This document shows, in pieces, positions 48,101 through 58,124 of a DNA stretch of 64,000 nucleotides. The notes beneath the pieces were generated by a model. It made no database searches. It saw only the letters and a program-made list of their open reading frames with translations, and was not told the DNA's origin. The translations under genes were made by a program, and so were the position numbers. The DNA lies in assembly GCF_030316135.1 (NCBI RefSeq), contig NZ_CP128185.1, positions 3,968,001-4,032,000 of the forward strand. Reading direction: 5' to 3'. Position 1 is the first letter of the stretch. Each line of letters begins with the position of its first letter. This DNA comes from Aliiglaciecola sp. LCG003 (lineage in GTDB: Bacteria > Pseudomonadota > Gammaproteobacteria > Enterobacterales > Alteromonadaceae).

Positions 48101-49726
48101 CTAATGCCGTGCCCATGCAGCCAACCACAACACAGCACCACCAGAGGCAAGCAATATGCTTGGCAAAATGTTTAGGCTATATAGGGGAAGTATTGCTGCT
48201 AAAACAAATAATGTTGAGCCAATAAGAGTATAAAATTGATTCTTATAGGCGCGTTTCATTTGAAGCTGTTGCTGCTCAAAATGCTTTTGTTGCAATGCGG
48301 GTAATTGCTTCACTTGTTTCAAGCTGTCGTAGATAAGATCCGGAATCTCTGGCAGCTTTTCAGACCAAAACGGCAGATTATTATTTATTTTTCTTACCAT
48401 CGCCATGAAACCAATTTGTTCTTTCATCCATTTTTCCAAAAAAGGTTTGGCGGTTTGCCACAGGTCAAGTTGGGGATACAACTGTCGGCCTAGCCCTTCA
48501 ATATATAATAAAGTTTTTTGCAGCAATACCAGTTGCGGCTGTACCACCATATTAAATCGTCGGGCAGTATTAAATAGTTGCAATAGCACATTGCTGAACG
48601 AAATTTCTGCTAACGGCTTTTGGAAAATAGGTTCACAGACAGTACGTATTGCCACTTCGAAGGCTTCAATATCTGTGTCCACGGGCACCCAACCCGAATC
48701 CACATGTAATTCAGCCACTTTTCGATAGTCACGGTTGAAAAAAGCAATGAAATTTTCGGCTAAATAGCGTTTATCTTCTCGATTCAAGGTACCCACAATG
48801 CCGAAGTCAATGGCAATGTATTTGGGATTTTGCGGATTAACTTGAGATACAAAAATGTTGCCCGGATGCATGTCGGCATGGAAAAAGCTATCTCGAAACA
48901 CCTGAGTGAAAAACACTTCCACGCCACGCTCGGCGAGCAATTTCATATTGGTATTTTGCGCTGCCAAGCCAGCCACGTCGGAAATATGCAAACCATATAT
49001 ACGCTCCATAACCATGACATTTTTGGCACAGTAGTCACTGTAAATATGAGGAATATACAAAGATTCCGAGTTTTCAAAATTGCGCTTTAATTGAATTCCA
49101 TTAGCCGCTTCTCGAAGTAAGTCTAATTCCTCAACTATGGTTTTCTTGTACTCTTCAACAACCTCTACGGGACGTAAGCGCTTGCCATCTGGCAATACTT
49201 TTTGTACCACAACGGCTAGCGCTTGCATTAATTCAATATCGGCATGAATAGTTCGGGCGATATCCGGACGTATTACCTTAACAATAACCTCTTGCTGGTT
49301 ACTTTTTAAAACTGCACTGTGCACTTGGGCAATCGAAGCGGACGCTAAAGGGAGGGACTGAAAGTCATCAAATAGTTCATCAAGATCGCGAAGGCCTAAG
49401 GATGTTTTGATAATTTGGATTGAAATATCACTATCAAAGGGCTGGACTTTGTCTTGTAGCATAGCTAATTCGTTAGCAATATCAGGAGAGAGCAAATCCC
49501 TCCTTGTGGACAACATTTGTCCGAATTTTATAAATACTGGTCCTAATGTTTGTAGCGCTAATCGAATTCTTGCGCCTTGCGACTTGTCCGGGTGTTGGTT
49601 TCTCAACCAAAATTGGCAACGTCTTCCTACTTTGGCATACCAAGGCAGCCACTTAGCAGGGATCAGTTCATCGAGCCCGTGCTGTAACAAAACTTTATTG
49701 ATTTTATATAGGCGTAGCGCTCGCAC
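48101..49726 (-). CDS. ubiB: Ubiquinone biosynthesis ATPase/kinase-like protein UbiB
   Basis: Atypical ABC1/ADCK kinase-like protein needed for ubiquinone synthesis. The 541-residue protein has [13 protein letters not shown] (KxGQ motif), [15 protein letters not shown] (nucleotide site), [21 protein letters not shown] and IDFGIVG, and two C-terminal transmembrane helices (about 495-540). It closely tracks E. coli UbiB throughout. The start is GTG 49726. It is last in the ubiE-ubiJ-ubiB operon, 26 bp after ubiJ. Confidence 0.96.
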   Translation of the reverse strand: MRALRLYKINKVLLQHGLDELIPAKWLPWYAKVGRRCQFWLRNQHPDKSQGARIRLALQTLGPVFIKFGQMLSTRRDLLSPDIANELAMLQDKVQPFDSDISIQIIKTSLGLRDLDELFDDFQSLPLASASIAQVHSAVLKSNQQEVIVKVIRPDIARTIHADIELMQALAVVVQKVLPDGKRLRPVEVVEEYKKTIVEELDLLREAANGIQLKRNFENSESLYIPHIYSDYCAKNVMVMERIYGLHISDVAGLAAQNTNMKLLAERGVEVFFTQVFRDSFFHADMHPGNIFVSQVNPQNPKYIAIDFGIVGTLNREDKRYLAENFIAFFNRDYRKVAELHVDSGWVPVDTDIEAFEVAIRTVCEPIFQKPLAEISFSNVLLQLFNTARRFNMVVQPQLVLLQKTLLYIEGLGRQLYPQLDLWQTAKPFLEKWMKEQIGFMAMVRKINNNLPFWSEKLPEIPDLIYDSLKQVKQLPALQQKHFEQQQLQMKRAYKNQFYTLIGSTLFVLAAILPLYSLNILPSILLASGGAVLWLAAWARH

Positions 49727-49752
49727 TTAATTAACCATCCATCTGTTGAAAT

Positions 49753-50376
49753 TCATTTTTGGGCGAACTCTTGTTCTAACAATTTGATTTTAGCCTCTAG
49801 CCTGTCGGTATCGCCACGCAGCACACCAACCTGATTACAATAATGGGCAACCTGAATCGGATGAGGCGCCAATTTCTTCTCTTCTATTGCGCCCTCAGCC
49901 AAGGTTTTGAATAAGTGCTTGGCGGCTTGATTGGTTTTCGCAATCACTGACTTACCCGCTGAGAATACACTGTGGGCCAGCACATCACCGCAATATACCG
50001 AAAGCTGCTCTTCCCAATCTATGTCTAAATTGGTTAGTACCTGGCTGAATCCCTGGGCCACATTGATATCACCTTGCAGATGCAACTCTTGGCTTTGAAT
50101 AAGTTGAGTGATTTGGCTGCTGTCCGATAATTTCTGTAAGGTTGCCAAGGACAATACAAGGCTACAATCCACCTCATTGGTCAAGCCAGTTTGGGCAATG
50201 AGCACATCAATACGATCTGAAAAATGAAAAATCAATGGCCAAGGTAGCTCACGAATTGTGACTTGCAGTTGTTTTCCATTGATTTTATGCAGATCCGTGG
50301 AGGAAGACGGATCTAAGGATAATAGACGGTTAAGTACCAGTTCAATCGCTGCTGAGGCTAATTGCGCGCTAGGCAT
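49753..50376 (-). CDS. ubiJ: Ubiquinone biosynthesis accessory factor UbiJ
   Basis: A 207-residue SCP2-domain protein, the scaffold that binds ubiquinone intermediates in the Ubi complex. It has ALASAAIELVLNRLLSLD-like N-terminus, central sterol-carrier-like strands and a C-terminal coiled coil (VLRGDTDRLEAKIKLLEQEF). Its ATG overlaps the ubiE stop (TAATG), giving translational coupling. The position between ubiE and ubiB is the conserved one. Confidence 0.93.
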   Translation of the reverse strand: MPSAQLASAAIELVLNRLLSLDPSSSTDLHKINGKQLQVTIRELPWPLIFHFSDRIDVLIAQTGLTNEVDCSLVLSLATLQKLSDSSQITQLIQSQELHLQGDINVAQGFSQVLTNLDIDWEEQLSVYCGDVLAHSVFSAGKSVIAKTNQAAKHLFKTLAEGAIEEKKLAPHPIQVAHYCNQVGVLRGDTDRLEAKIKLLEQEFAQK

Positions 50377-51170
50377 TAAAATTTGAACCCGCGATGCAAG
50401 GCTACGATCCCGCCAGTTAAATTATGGAAGCTTGTTTGTTCAAATCCAACTGCATCCATCATTCCCTTGAGGGTTTCTTGATCAGGGTGCATGCGAATAG
50501 ATTCGGCTAAATATTTATAACTCTCACTATCATTGGCCACCAACTGGCCCATTTTGGGTAACAGGTGGAAGGAATACAAATCGTAAGCTTTGGTTAATAG
50601 TTCACTCTGCGGTTTTGAAAATTCCAACACAAGCAAACGACCGCCGGGTTTGAGTACGCGATACATTGAGGCCAAGGCTTTGTCTTTGTCTGTCACATTG
50701 CGCAGACCAAAAGCAATAGTGATAACATCGAAAGTGTTGTCTGGGAATGGCAGCATTTCGGCGTTAGCTTGCACGTATTCTAGATTTCCTACCAAACCAA
50801 GATTGCGAAGTTTATCTCTACCAACAGTCAACATAGCATTGTTAATATCGGCCAAAACCACTTTACCTGTTGGACCGACCATCTTAGAAAATTTAGCCGC
50901 TAAATCACCTGTGCCACCAGCTAAATCTAATACTTTATGGCCTGCTCGTACACCACTGCAATCGATAGTAAAACGTTTCCACAAACGGTGTATACCCATT
51001 GACATAAGGTCGTTCATCACATCATACTTTGCAGCAACCGAGTGAAATACTTCCGCCACCATCGATGCTTTTTGCTCAGTGGCTACTTGTTTAAAGCCAA
51101 AATGGGTCTGATTGACTTCTGATGAGGACGCTTCGCTTTGTTGTTGAGTTGGTTCTTGCCTTTTGCTCAT
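50376..51170 (-). CDS. ubiE: Ubiquinone/menaquinone C-methyltransferase UbiE
   Basis: SAM-dependent C-methylation of demethylmenaquinone and of 2-octaprenyl-6-methoxy-benzoquinol. The 264-residue protein has the SAM motif [12 protein letters not shown], the post-motif [21 protein letters not shown] and the C-terminal [15 protein letters not shown] 51170 is chosen because AAGGA lies 6 bp before it; a TTG 15 bp upstream would place the ribosome site inside the gene. A hydrophilic extension of about 25 residues precedes the core. Confidence 0.96.
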   Translation of the reverse strand: MSKRQEPTQQQSEASSSEVNQTHFGFKQVATEQKASMVAEVFHSVAAKYDVMNDLMSMGIHRLWKRFTIDCSGVRAGHKVLDLAGGTGDLAAKFSKMVGPTGKVVLADINNAMLTVGRDKLRNLGLVGNLEYVQANAEMLPFPDNTFDVITIAFGLRNVTDKDKALASMYRVLKPGGRLLVLEFSKPQSELLTKAYDLYSFHLLPKMGQLVANDSESYKYLAESIRMHPDQETLKGMMDAVGFEQTSFHNLTGGIVALHRGFKF

Positions 51171-51442
51171 TTTCGTTCCTTGCAAATTTCTAAGGGCAGT
51201 TTACCCAATTCTAAAGCGCACCGACAGAGCCAAACTCAGATATTTGTTAAAGCTATAGATTACCAACGCACTAATTGCATTTAGTCGTAGTTCTGCCTGC
51301 GGCAGCCGGTTTATCAATTAAGCGCTATCAGCTATCAAACCTTTTCATTCACTCCGGCAACGTTCTCAACAATGTGTTTGTCAGCTTGGCAGATTTATTC
51401 TATAACCCTATTAATGACAGGTTTATTGCCCTGCACTAAAAA

Positions 51443-52147
51443 CTATTGGGGCTCCACCTGCACAGCGTTATCTCCCACGCTCAAAGAGATTATCTGACTT
51501 AACTCCTGGAATGAGCGATTACTTTGTTGATGAAGTTCATTAAAGGCGTCTTGAATGGCTCTCATGCTGCGCTTTGAGCTGTGGGAACCACTGATAACAT
51601 CTCGCTGGCTAAAGTAAGCCACCACATCTTGACTGAGAATAAAGGTATCCTTGCCTATCGCCCTTAGCCCATAAGCGCCAGTATTCCCACCTAAACGTGA
51701 ACCGTGTTTTTTCAAATAGGCCCACAAGCCAATAATGTCATGACTTGGCCACTCGGCCACAAACTTGCTGAAACTACCTTGTTCCCGACGGACCGAATCT
51801 ATCATCAGTGCATTGTCACGAATGGTTTTAACCTTATTGTAATTTCGAATAATGCTTGGGTCTTGCGCCTTACTTTCAAGCATTTCATCTGGCATCAACA
51901 GGATTTTATCAATATCAAAGTTAAAAAATACTCGCTCAAAACCCGGCCACTTATCTCGCACCACTCTCCATACAAAGCCAGATTGGAAGACTTTTTTGCT
52001 AAATTCAGCCAAGAAACGATCATCACCAATTTGTTGAAGACGTTGTGGCGAAAGGGGTTTACTCAACAACATTTCGACGCTTTTTGGGCCGCCTTTGCGC
52101 TCACAGGCCCGCTGATATAAATGCGAAAACGTTTCAAGATGTGCCAA
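51443..52147 (-). CDS. DNA-3-methyladenine glycosylase I family protein
   Basis: A 234-residue helix-hairpin-helix glycosylase-like protein. The pattern FLAEFSKKVFQSGFVWRVVRDKWPGFERVF, KVKTIRDNA and GNTGAYGLRAIGKDTFIL matches the TagI superfamily, which excises 3-methyladenine. The classical TagI zinc site (N-terminal Cys/His pair) is not evident, so it belongs to the divergent 'methyladenine glycosylase-like' branch. It precedes no obvious partner; the adjacent prlC gene is 24 bp upstream on the same strand and could be co-transcribed. Confidence 0.85.
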   Translation of the reverse strand: MAHLETFSHLYQRACERKGGPKSVEMLLSKPLSPQRLQQIGDDRFLAEFSKKVFQSGFVWRVVRDKWPGFERVFFNFDIDKILLMPDEMLESKAQDPSIIRNYNKVKTIRDNALMIDSVRREQGSFSKFVAEWPSHDIIGLWAYLKKHGSRLGGNTGAYGLRAIGKDTFILSQDVVAYFSQRDVISGSHSSKRSMRAIQDAFNELHQQSNRSFQELSQIISLSVGDNAVQVEPQ

Positions 52148-52171
52148 GATAATTCCCCCTTTACTTAGGAT

Positions 52172-54220
52172 TTAAGCTGCTATACCAGAATGGCGCAATA
52201 GTGCGTCAACGCTGGGTTCGCGTCCTCTAAAAGCTACAAACAATTCCATCGGTTCTTTGCTGCCACCCATTTCTAGAACGTGACGCAAAAAATCCGCCCC
52301 CACTTCGGGATTAAAAATGCCTTCTTCTTCAAATCGACTGAAGGCATCTGAACTGAGCACTTCTGCCCACTTATAACTGTAATAGCCGGCCGCGTATCCA
52401 CCGGCAAAAATATGTCCAAAGCTATTTTGGAAACGATTGAAGCTAGGCGGCTTGATCACAGAGATTTGCTCTCGAATCTGATCCAATACAGCTTGAACCT
52501 TAGTGTCAGGGTTAAAGTCTTCATGCAGTTTGAAGTCAAACAAACTGAATTCAAGCTGCCGCAACATTTGCATAGCAGACTGGAAGTTTCTAGCCGCTAG
52601 CATTTTGTCTAGCAACTCTTGGGGTAATGGCTCCCCTGTTTCATAGTGACCTGAGATAAAGGCTAGTGCCTCTGGTTGCCAGCACCAGTTTTCAAGGAAC
52701 TGACTAGGTAACTCTACTGCATCCCAAGGAACACCATTTATGCCAGACACCCCGGCCACATCTATTTGTGTCAACATATGATGAATACCATGGCCAAATT
52801 CATGGAACAAGGTGATCACTTCATCATGGGTAAACAACGCTGGTTTGTCTCCCACCGGGCCATTGAAGTTACACGTTAAGTACGCTACGGGATATTGCAT
52901 CGAACCGTCGCTACGCTTTCTTCTTACCTGACACTCGTCCATCCAAGCTCCACCGCGCTTGTGCTCTCGGGCGTACAAGTCGAAATAGAAACTACCACGT
53001 AACTTGCCGTGCTCATCGAGAATGTCAAAATACTTAACATCTTTGTGCCATACCTCTACGTTATCTCTAGGTACGATGTCCACTCGATAAAGCTGTTTCA
53101 CCACACGGAACAAGCCAGCAACTACTTGTTGTTCGGGGAAGTAAGGTCGTAACTGCTCATCGGAAATGGCGTACTTCTGCTCTTTGAGTTTTTCACTGTA
53201 GTAGGCTAGATCCCACGCACTTAGCTCAGTTACCGAAAAAGTCTGTTGTGCAAAGGTTCGAATATCCTCTAAATCCTGCTGTGCTTGAGGTTTGGAGCGG
53301 CTCGCGAGATCGGTTAAGAAACCGGTAACTTGTTCTGTGGATTCAGCCATTTTAGTGGCTAAAGAACGCTGCGCGTAGTTTGGGAAATCCAATAGGTTGG
53401 CGATTTCATGACGTAACTTCAAGGTTTCGTCGATTAATTCTGAGTTATCAAACTTACCCGCATCAGGCCCTTGCTCTGAAGCACGCGTGCTATAAGCCAC
53501 ATACATTTCTTCTCGCAAATCACGATTATCTGCATAAGTCATCACAGGTAAATAACTAGGAATATCTAAAGTAAATAGCCAGCCTTCTAACTCTTTGCTT
53601 TTAGCCAGTTGCTCGGCCGCAGCCAAAGCCGATTCCGGCAATCCCGACAACAAGGTTTTGTCAGTAACATGTTTGTTCCAAGCAAGAGTTGCATCCATCA
53701 CATTATTGCTAAATTGCGAAGACAGCTCCGATAACCGACTTTGTATTTCACCGTAACGCTGTTTTTTCTGCTCTTCTAGCGCCACGCCAGAGAGGGTGAA
53801 GTCACGTATAGCATTGTCTACGACTTTTTGCTGAGCAATAGATAGCTTGGAAAATTCTGCCGATTGCTTAATTTGGCAGTATGCGTCGAATAGCCCTTTG
53901 TGTTGCCCTACCCAAGTACCGTATTCAGATAGCAGGGGCAGACAAGCATCATGGACTTCTCGCAGTTTGTCATTACTGACCACTGAATTCATGTGCGAAA
54001 CCGGAGACCAAAGCCGTCCTAATGCATCATCTACCTCATCTATTGGCTCAACCACAGATTGCCAATTATGGTCCGGCTGCTTCAATACTTCATCGATTGT
54101 ATGCTTACAGGTCTCTATGGCTTGTTTAACTCTATTCGCTACTTGTTCAATATCAATTTTTGAAAATTGCGGCAATATTGCAATATCTGATTTTGTAGCC
54201 GCGTTATTATCTAGATTCAT
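52172..54220 (-). CDS. prlC: Oligopeptidase A
   Basis: Cytoplasmic M3 zinc metallopeptidase that degrades oligopeptides and cleaved signal peptides. The 682-residue protein has the HEFGH motif at 473-477 with the third ligand in the following helix (ELPSQFLENW), and FGHIFAGGYAAGYYSYKWAEVLS near the C-terminus. Length is close to the 680 residues of E. coli OpdA. It is divergent from gor, as in many gammaproteobacteria. Confidence 0.96.
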   Translation of the reverse strand: MNLDNNAATKSDIAILPQFSKIDIEQVANRVKQAIETCKHTIDEVLKQPDHNWQSVVEPIDEVDDALGRLWSPVSHMNSVVSNDKLREVHDACLPLLSEYGTWVGQHKGLFDAYCQIKQSAEFSKLSIAQQKVVDNAIRDFTLSGVALEEQKKQRYGEIQSRLSELSSQFSNNVMDATLAWNKHVTDKTLLSGLPESALAAAEQLAKSKELEGWLFTLDIPSYLPVMTYADNRDLREEMYVAYSTRASEQGPDAGKFDNSELIDETLKLRHEIANLLDFPNYAQRSLATKMAESTEQVTGFLTDLASRSKPQAQQDLEDIRTFAQQTFSVTELSAWDLAYYSEKLKEQKYAISDEQLRPYFPEQQVVAGLFRVVKQLYRVDIVPRDNVEVWHKDVKYFDILDEHGKLRGSFYFDLYAREHKRGGAWMDECQVRRKRSDGSMQYPVAYLTCNFNGPVGDKPALFTHDEVITLFHEFGHGIHHMLTQIDVAGVSGINGVPWDAVELPSQFLENWCWQPEALAFISGHYETGEPLPQELLDKMLAARNFQSAMQMLRQLEFSLFDFKLHEDFNPDTKVQAVLDQIREQISVIKPPSFNRFQNSFGHIFAGGYAAGYYSYKWAEVLSSDAFSRFEEEGIFNPEVGADFLRHVLEMGGSKEPMELFVAFRGREPSVDALLRHSGIAA

Positions 54221-54441
54221 AAATTCCTGTCCCGATGACCATGTTCACGTTTAGAATACTTAGGTAAGGGCAAAACCGCACAAAAGCAAGGTGTTAAACA
54301 ATAAAATTACACCTTTTGCCCTCCTCTTGAAATTAACTTGCGTTTTAGTAGCTCTGTTTAAAAAAGCTCTTAGGATTAGAATACTTTTCACAGCGACAAT
54401 TGTGCTAGGGTTATCGCAAGCGTAAAAAAACAGGATTAGAA

Positions 54442-55791
54442 ATGGCAGATTTTGATTATATATGTATTGGCGCAGGTAGCGGTGGAATCGCATCAGCTAA
54501 CCGAGCAGCCAAATATGGCAAGAAAGTCGCAATTATTGAAGCGAAGGATATTGGCGGTACCTGTGTAAATGTAGGTTGCGTCCCTAAAAAAGCCATGTGG
54601 TATGGCGCGCAGGTAGCTGAAGCCATCCATAGGTACGCGCCAGATTATGGTTTTGATGTCACGGTAAACAAGTTCGATTGGAAAAAATTAATCGCCAGTA
54701 GAGATGCCTACATTGAACGGATACACGCGTCATATGATCGGGTATTAGGTAATAACAACATTACTGTGATCAAAGGCTTTGCAACCTTCATCGATAAGAA
54801 TACCGTTGCCGTTGGAGACAAGCACTACAGCGCTGACCATATTTTGGTATCAACGGGTGGCCGTCCCAACAAAGACGATGTGCCAGGCGCCGAATTGGGG
54901 ATTGATTCAGATGGCTTTTTTGGATTACAAGAGCAGCCTGAAAGAGTCGTTGTAGCCGGCGCAGGTTATATTGCTGTGGAGCTTGCTGGGGTGATGCATA
55001 GCCTAGGCAGTGAGACCCACTTGTTAGTTAGAAATAACGCGCCGCTGCGTAACTTCGACCCTATGCTGAGTGAAACTCTCGCTGAAATCATTGAGCAAGA
55101 AGGACCGACGCTACATACCCACCATGTTATCCAAGAAGTTAAACAGAATGAAGACGGTAGTCTTTGTGTGGTGATGACCGGTGGCGAACAAATTGAAACT
55201 GACTGTTTGGTATGGGCCATTGGGCGGCGACCAGCCAATGATAACATAGGTTTGGAAAAAATTGGTGTCGAACTAGATGACAAAGGTTATATCAAAGTTG
55301 ACAAGTACCAAAATACCAATGTAGAGAATGTTTACGCGGTAGGCGATTGTATCGGTAAGGTTGAACTCACTCCAGTTGCGGTAAAAGCCGGGCGACTATT
55401 GTCAGAACGTTTGTTTAACGGCCAACAAGATGCACATATGGATTATGATCTAATCCCTACTGTTGTCTTTAGTCACCCACCAATAGGCACCATTGGCCTA
55501 ACCGAGCCTGAAGCAATCGCGAAGTACGGAGAAGACAATATCATCGTGTACAACTCCAGTTTTGCGGCTATGTATACCGCAGTCACTCAGCATAGACAAA
55601 CCACAAAGATGAAGTTGATTTGCGCGGGTAAGGAACAAAAAGTAGTCGGTTTACACGGCATTGGTTTTGCCATGGACGAAATTTTGCAGGGGTTTGCTGT
55701 AGCAATGAAAATGGGTGCTACTAAAGCAGATTTCGATGCTTGTGTCGCAATACACCCAACAAGTGCAGAAGAGTACGTTACTCTTACTTAA
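54442..55791 (+). CDS. gor: Glutathione reductase
   Basis: NADPH-dependent reduction of glutathione disulphide; FAD enzyme. The 449-residue protein has the redox disulphide [13 protein letters not shown] (Cys41-Cys46), the FAD motif GAGSGG, the NADPH motif [11 protein letters not shown] with following [10 protein letters not shown] (the arginines that select NADPH) and the C-terminal AIHPTSAEE with the catalytic His-Glu pair. It stands alone, divergent from prlC. Confidence 0.96.
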   Translation: MADFDYICIGAGSGGIASANRAAKYGKKVAIIEAKDIGGTCVNVGCVPKKAMWYGAQVAEAIHRYAPDYGFDVTVNKFDWKKLIASRDAYIERIHASYDRVLGNNNITVIKGFATFIDKNTVAVGDKHYSADHILVSTGGRPNKDDVPGAELGIDSDGFFGLQEQPERVVVAGAGYIAVELAGVMHSLGSETHLLVRNNAPLRNFDPMLSETLAEIIEQEGPTLHTHHVIQEVKQNEDGSLCVVMTGGEQIETDCLVWAIGRRPANDNIGLEKIGVELDDKGYIKVDKYQNTNVENVYAVGDCIGKVELTPVAVKAGRLLSERLFNGQQDAHMDYDLIPTVVFSHPPIGTIGLTEPEAIAKYGEDNIIVYNSSFAAMYTAVTQHRQTTKMKLICAGKEQKVVGLHGIGFAMDEILQGFAVAMKMGATKADFDACVAIHPTSAEEYVTLT

Positions 55792-55797
55792 CGGCTT

Positions 55798-55860
55798 ATC
55801 AAACCTACTAGGTTCTATTCGTGTGCAACTGCACCGATAGAGGCTAGTAGGTTGTTTGAT
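55798..55860 (+). terminator. Long imperfect hairpin after gor
   Basis: ATCAAACCTACTAG (55798-55811) pairs with CTAGTAGGTTGTTTGAT (55844-55860) with a 3-base bulge. An inner stem from CTATTCG with CGATAG extends it. It begins 6 bp after the gor stop codon. It may be a terminator, although no long T tract follows. Confidence 0.5.
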
Positions 55861-55885
55861 TAATAACTTATTGGTATTAGGTTCT

Positions 55886-55905
55886 CAGGGAACATGGTTG
55901 CCCTG
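55886..55905 (-). terminator. Small hairpin after mgtE copy 2
   Basis: CAGGGAAC / GTTGCCCTG form a short stem around ATG, just downstream of the mgtE stop codon (minus strand). No T tract is seen. Confidence 0.3.
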
Positions 55906-55910
55906 CGCGA

Positions 55911-57245
55911 CTACCCTCTAGGAAGCATGTCCGATAGTAAGGTCGCGATCCCCAAAAATGACATAAAGCCGGCAATATCGGTTATGGTGGTCAACACAAT
56001 CGAAGATGATTGAGCGGGATCCATGCCGAATTTCTTCAGTGCTATCGGCACTATAGCGCCAGCCGTGCAGGCGATAGCTAGAGAAGACACCATCGCCAAA
56101 GAAATCACCAAGGCCAAACCAAAAGATCCACTCCAGAAATAAACGGCTATGGAGCACGTCACCGCAATAGCTAAGCCGTTCATGGTTCCGGCAAGTAATT
56201 CTTTAGTCATCACTTTTGCCCAATGCCGAGTTGTAATTTCTCGCAAGGTTAATCCCCTCATGGTAACCGCCAGTGCCTGCGCCCCTGCATTACCGGATTG
56301 TCCTGCGGCTACAGGTAATAAGATCGCAAGGGCGGTAATTTCGGAAATTAGCCCTTCGAAAGCCCCTACCACTGCTGCCGCAGCAAAGGCAGTGAGAAGA
56401 TTAATTTGCAGCCATGGAAGCCTTTTTTTAACCGCAAAGATACTACTGGATAAAGCTCGCTCTTCTTTACTCACACCCACCATGGTTTGCATGTCGGTGG
56501 CTAAATCTTCTTTAGTCGACTGGTAAATATCAAAAAAGTGAATGGCGCCTATGAGCTGATTTTGCAGGTCTAACACCGGAATGGCGCTGCTTCTGTATCC
56601 TTCAAATTTCTCAATGACCATATCTTTGCTGTCCAATGCGCTAAAGGCAGTGCGCAGGGGACGGGAAATAGATATCAGTGTTTTTTCTGGTTGGCTGCTG
56701 ACCAATTCGGATAGCGTTACCTCACCCAACAAGCTCTGCTTTTCGTCGATAACGTAAATGATATCTTCGGCTTTGATTTTTTGCTGCTTGAGCTTCCTCA
56801 GTACATCTTCTACTTCGGTATCAGCGTAGAAGGCGCTTACACGAGTGGTCATCATTCGAGCGGCAGTGTCTTCGGGATAGGTCAATAAATCAGTGTACTC
56901 TTTGGCTAACTCATGATCAGATTGACGGAAAACTTGCATAATTCTGTTGAAATCATTCTCTGCCAACCTGCTTAACAGGGCTATCGCGATATGACTATCA
57001 ACCCCTTTAATAATCTCTACCGCCAGCTGGTCTGTGCACGCAGCGAGGATTCTTTCAGATACCCCCGCGGTAAAATACTTCCACAGTGCAACAACTACAG
57101 GAACGGGTTGAGAATTGAGTATCTCCGCTGCACCTTTTGCAGGAATAGATTCCAGGTACCTGACACTTTTGTAAGGATAATTTGCCAAATATTCGCTATT
57201 GATACTCTGAGTCGTTTCTCGCAATTCAATATTATTAACTGACAT
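55911..57245 (-). CDS. mgtE: MgtE-type magnesium transporter, copy 2
   Basis: A 444-residue Mg2+ transporter: degenerate MgtE N-domain (about 10-130), CBS pair (135-250) and five transmembrane helices (275-440). The membrane part keeps AAGQSGNAGAQALAVTMRGL (GNxGxQ motif, with Asn where copy 1 has Ile) and LTTITDIAGF with the selectivity Asp. It is clearly diverged from copy 1 (28176-29513). ATG 57245 is preferred to a TTG 12 bp upstream. It is last in a unit rimK2, MscS-like, soluble MgtE-like, mgtE, with a 30-bp gap. Confidence 0.92.
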   Translation of the reverse strand: MSVNNIELRETTQSINSEYLANYPYKSVRYLESIPAKGAAEILNSQPVPVVVALWKYFTAGVSERILAACTDQLAVEIIKGVDSHIAIALLSRLAENDFNRIMQVFRQSDHELAKEYTDLLTYPEDTAARMMTTRVSAFYADTEVEDVLRKLKQQKIKAEDIIYVIDEKQSLLGEVTLSELVSSQPEKTLISISRPLRTAFSALDSKDMVIEKFEGYRSSAIPVLDLQNQLIGAIHFFDIYQSTKEDLATDMQTMVGVSKEERALSSSIFAVKKRLPWLQINLLTAFAAAAVVGAFEGLISEITALAILLPVAAGQSGNAGAQALAVTMRGLTLREITTRHWAKVMTKELLAGTMNGLAIAVTCSIAVYFWSGSFGLALVISLAMVSSLAIACTAGAIVPIALKKFGMDPAQSSSIVLTTITDIAGFMSFLGIATLLSDMLPRG

Positions 57246-57275
57246 AGATTTTCCCAATTATGATGCATTCGCCCC

Positions 57276-58100
57276 TTAGTTGTTTGTATCCAAGGGTTGG
57301 ATCAGGTCGACCATGTTAACTATGGTATCACCATATATTTCAAGTAAGTCCGAAGAGACTGAGCCATTTTTTGATTCATGAGCGTGCCGAATAGACATGA
57401 AATGACGTAACCGGCTGTAGTGGATCACACCTACAAATTCGTGCTTTTTATTCACTACCGCTAGAGTGTCTGTGTGGTTCCATAGATCCCACTCCATCGC
57501 TGCAATCATATCAGAGTTGGCATTGCAGACTTCCTGCTGACTACTAATGATCAGCGATGTCACTTCGCTATTCGAATCGCCACGTAGGAGGTCACCAATG
57601 AACACTTTGCCCTCGAATTGGCGAGCTTGATTAACTACATAAAGCGATTGCAAATAAGAGTAGGAGCGTTTTTTCAAACGAAACATCACTTCTGCAATTT
57701 CCATGTGGTTATCAACGATAAGGACATCCGTTTCGACCATAGAGCCTATGGTATATTCAGGATAAGTGATCAGCATCTTACACAGGGTTTGTTTACGCAA
57801 AGGTAACAGCTTGATTGCGGATTGACGAGTGTCTGCATCGACGTGTCGCAAGATAGCAGCTAAATCTGCAATATCCATATACTCGGTTAATTTCAGACAT
57901 TGCGCTTCGGTAAAGAAGCTGAAAAGCTTGGCTGATACACTAGGGATCATCGACTTTAAAACCTTTACCGCAGGCGAGATAGGGGCCGATTTAAGAATTG
58001 CCGCCGCATGCTCCGGGTCAACCAGTTCAAGTTTACGCGCCGCAGCTATTGGCTCTGAGGCGATAAAATGTAGGGTTAAGTTATAATGAACCTGATTCAT
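57276..58100 (-). CDS. Soluble MgtE-like protein (N-domain plus CBS, no membrane domain)
   Basis: A 274-residue protein resembling only the cytoplasmic half of MgtE: helical N-domain repeats (DPEHAAAILKSAPISPAVKVLKSM, then DIADLAAILRHVDADTRQSAIKLL) and a CBS pair (YPEYTIGSMVETDVLIVD and later EFVGVIHYSRLRHFMSI). No transmembrane helix follows. It ends in its own stop codon 30 bp before a full MgtE gene, so it is not a frameshifted fragment of it. It could regulate MgtE copy 2 by hetero-association or bind nucleotides/Mg2+ by itself. Full genes of this kind are uncommon. Confidence 0.85.
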   Translation of the reverse strand: MNQVHYNLTLHFIASEPIAAARKLELVDPEHAAAILKSAPISPAVKVLKSMIPSVSAKLFSFFTEAQCLKLTEYMDIADLAAILRHVDADTRQSAIKLLPLRKQTLCKMLITYPEYTIGSMVETDVLIVDNHMEIAEVMFRLKKRSYSYLQSLYVVNQARQFEGKVFIGDLLRGDSNSEVTSLIISSQQEVCNANSDMIAAMEWDLWNHTDTLAVVNKKHEFVGVIHYSRLRHFMSIRHAHESKNGSVSSDLLEIYGDTIVNMVDLIQPLDTNN

Positions 58101-58124
58101 TGTACTCCCCAGTACAAGCCTGCT

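Noticed and set aside
51171-51442. Possible RNA gene or small ORF upstream of ubiE
   Set aside because: No open frame of interest, no tRNA-like arms and no terminator-like hairpin; it appears to be plain promoter DNA.
55918-56157. A 79-residue minus-strand frame inside mgtE copy 2
   Set aside because: Out-of-frame with mgtE, which is intact over the same bases; no sign of a frameshift.
57276-58100. Soluble MgtE-like gene as a frameshifted N-terminal half of mgtE copy 2
   Set aside because: mgtE copy 2 has its own N-domain and CBS pair, so the upstream gene is an extra copy of that half, not a missing piece.
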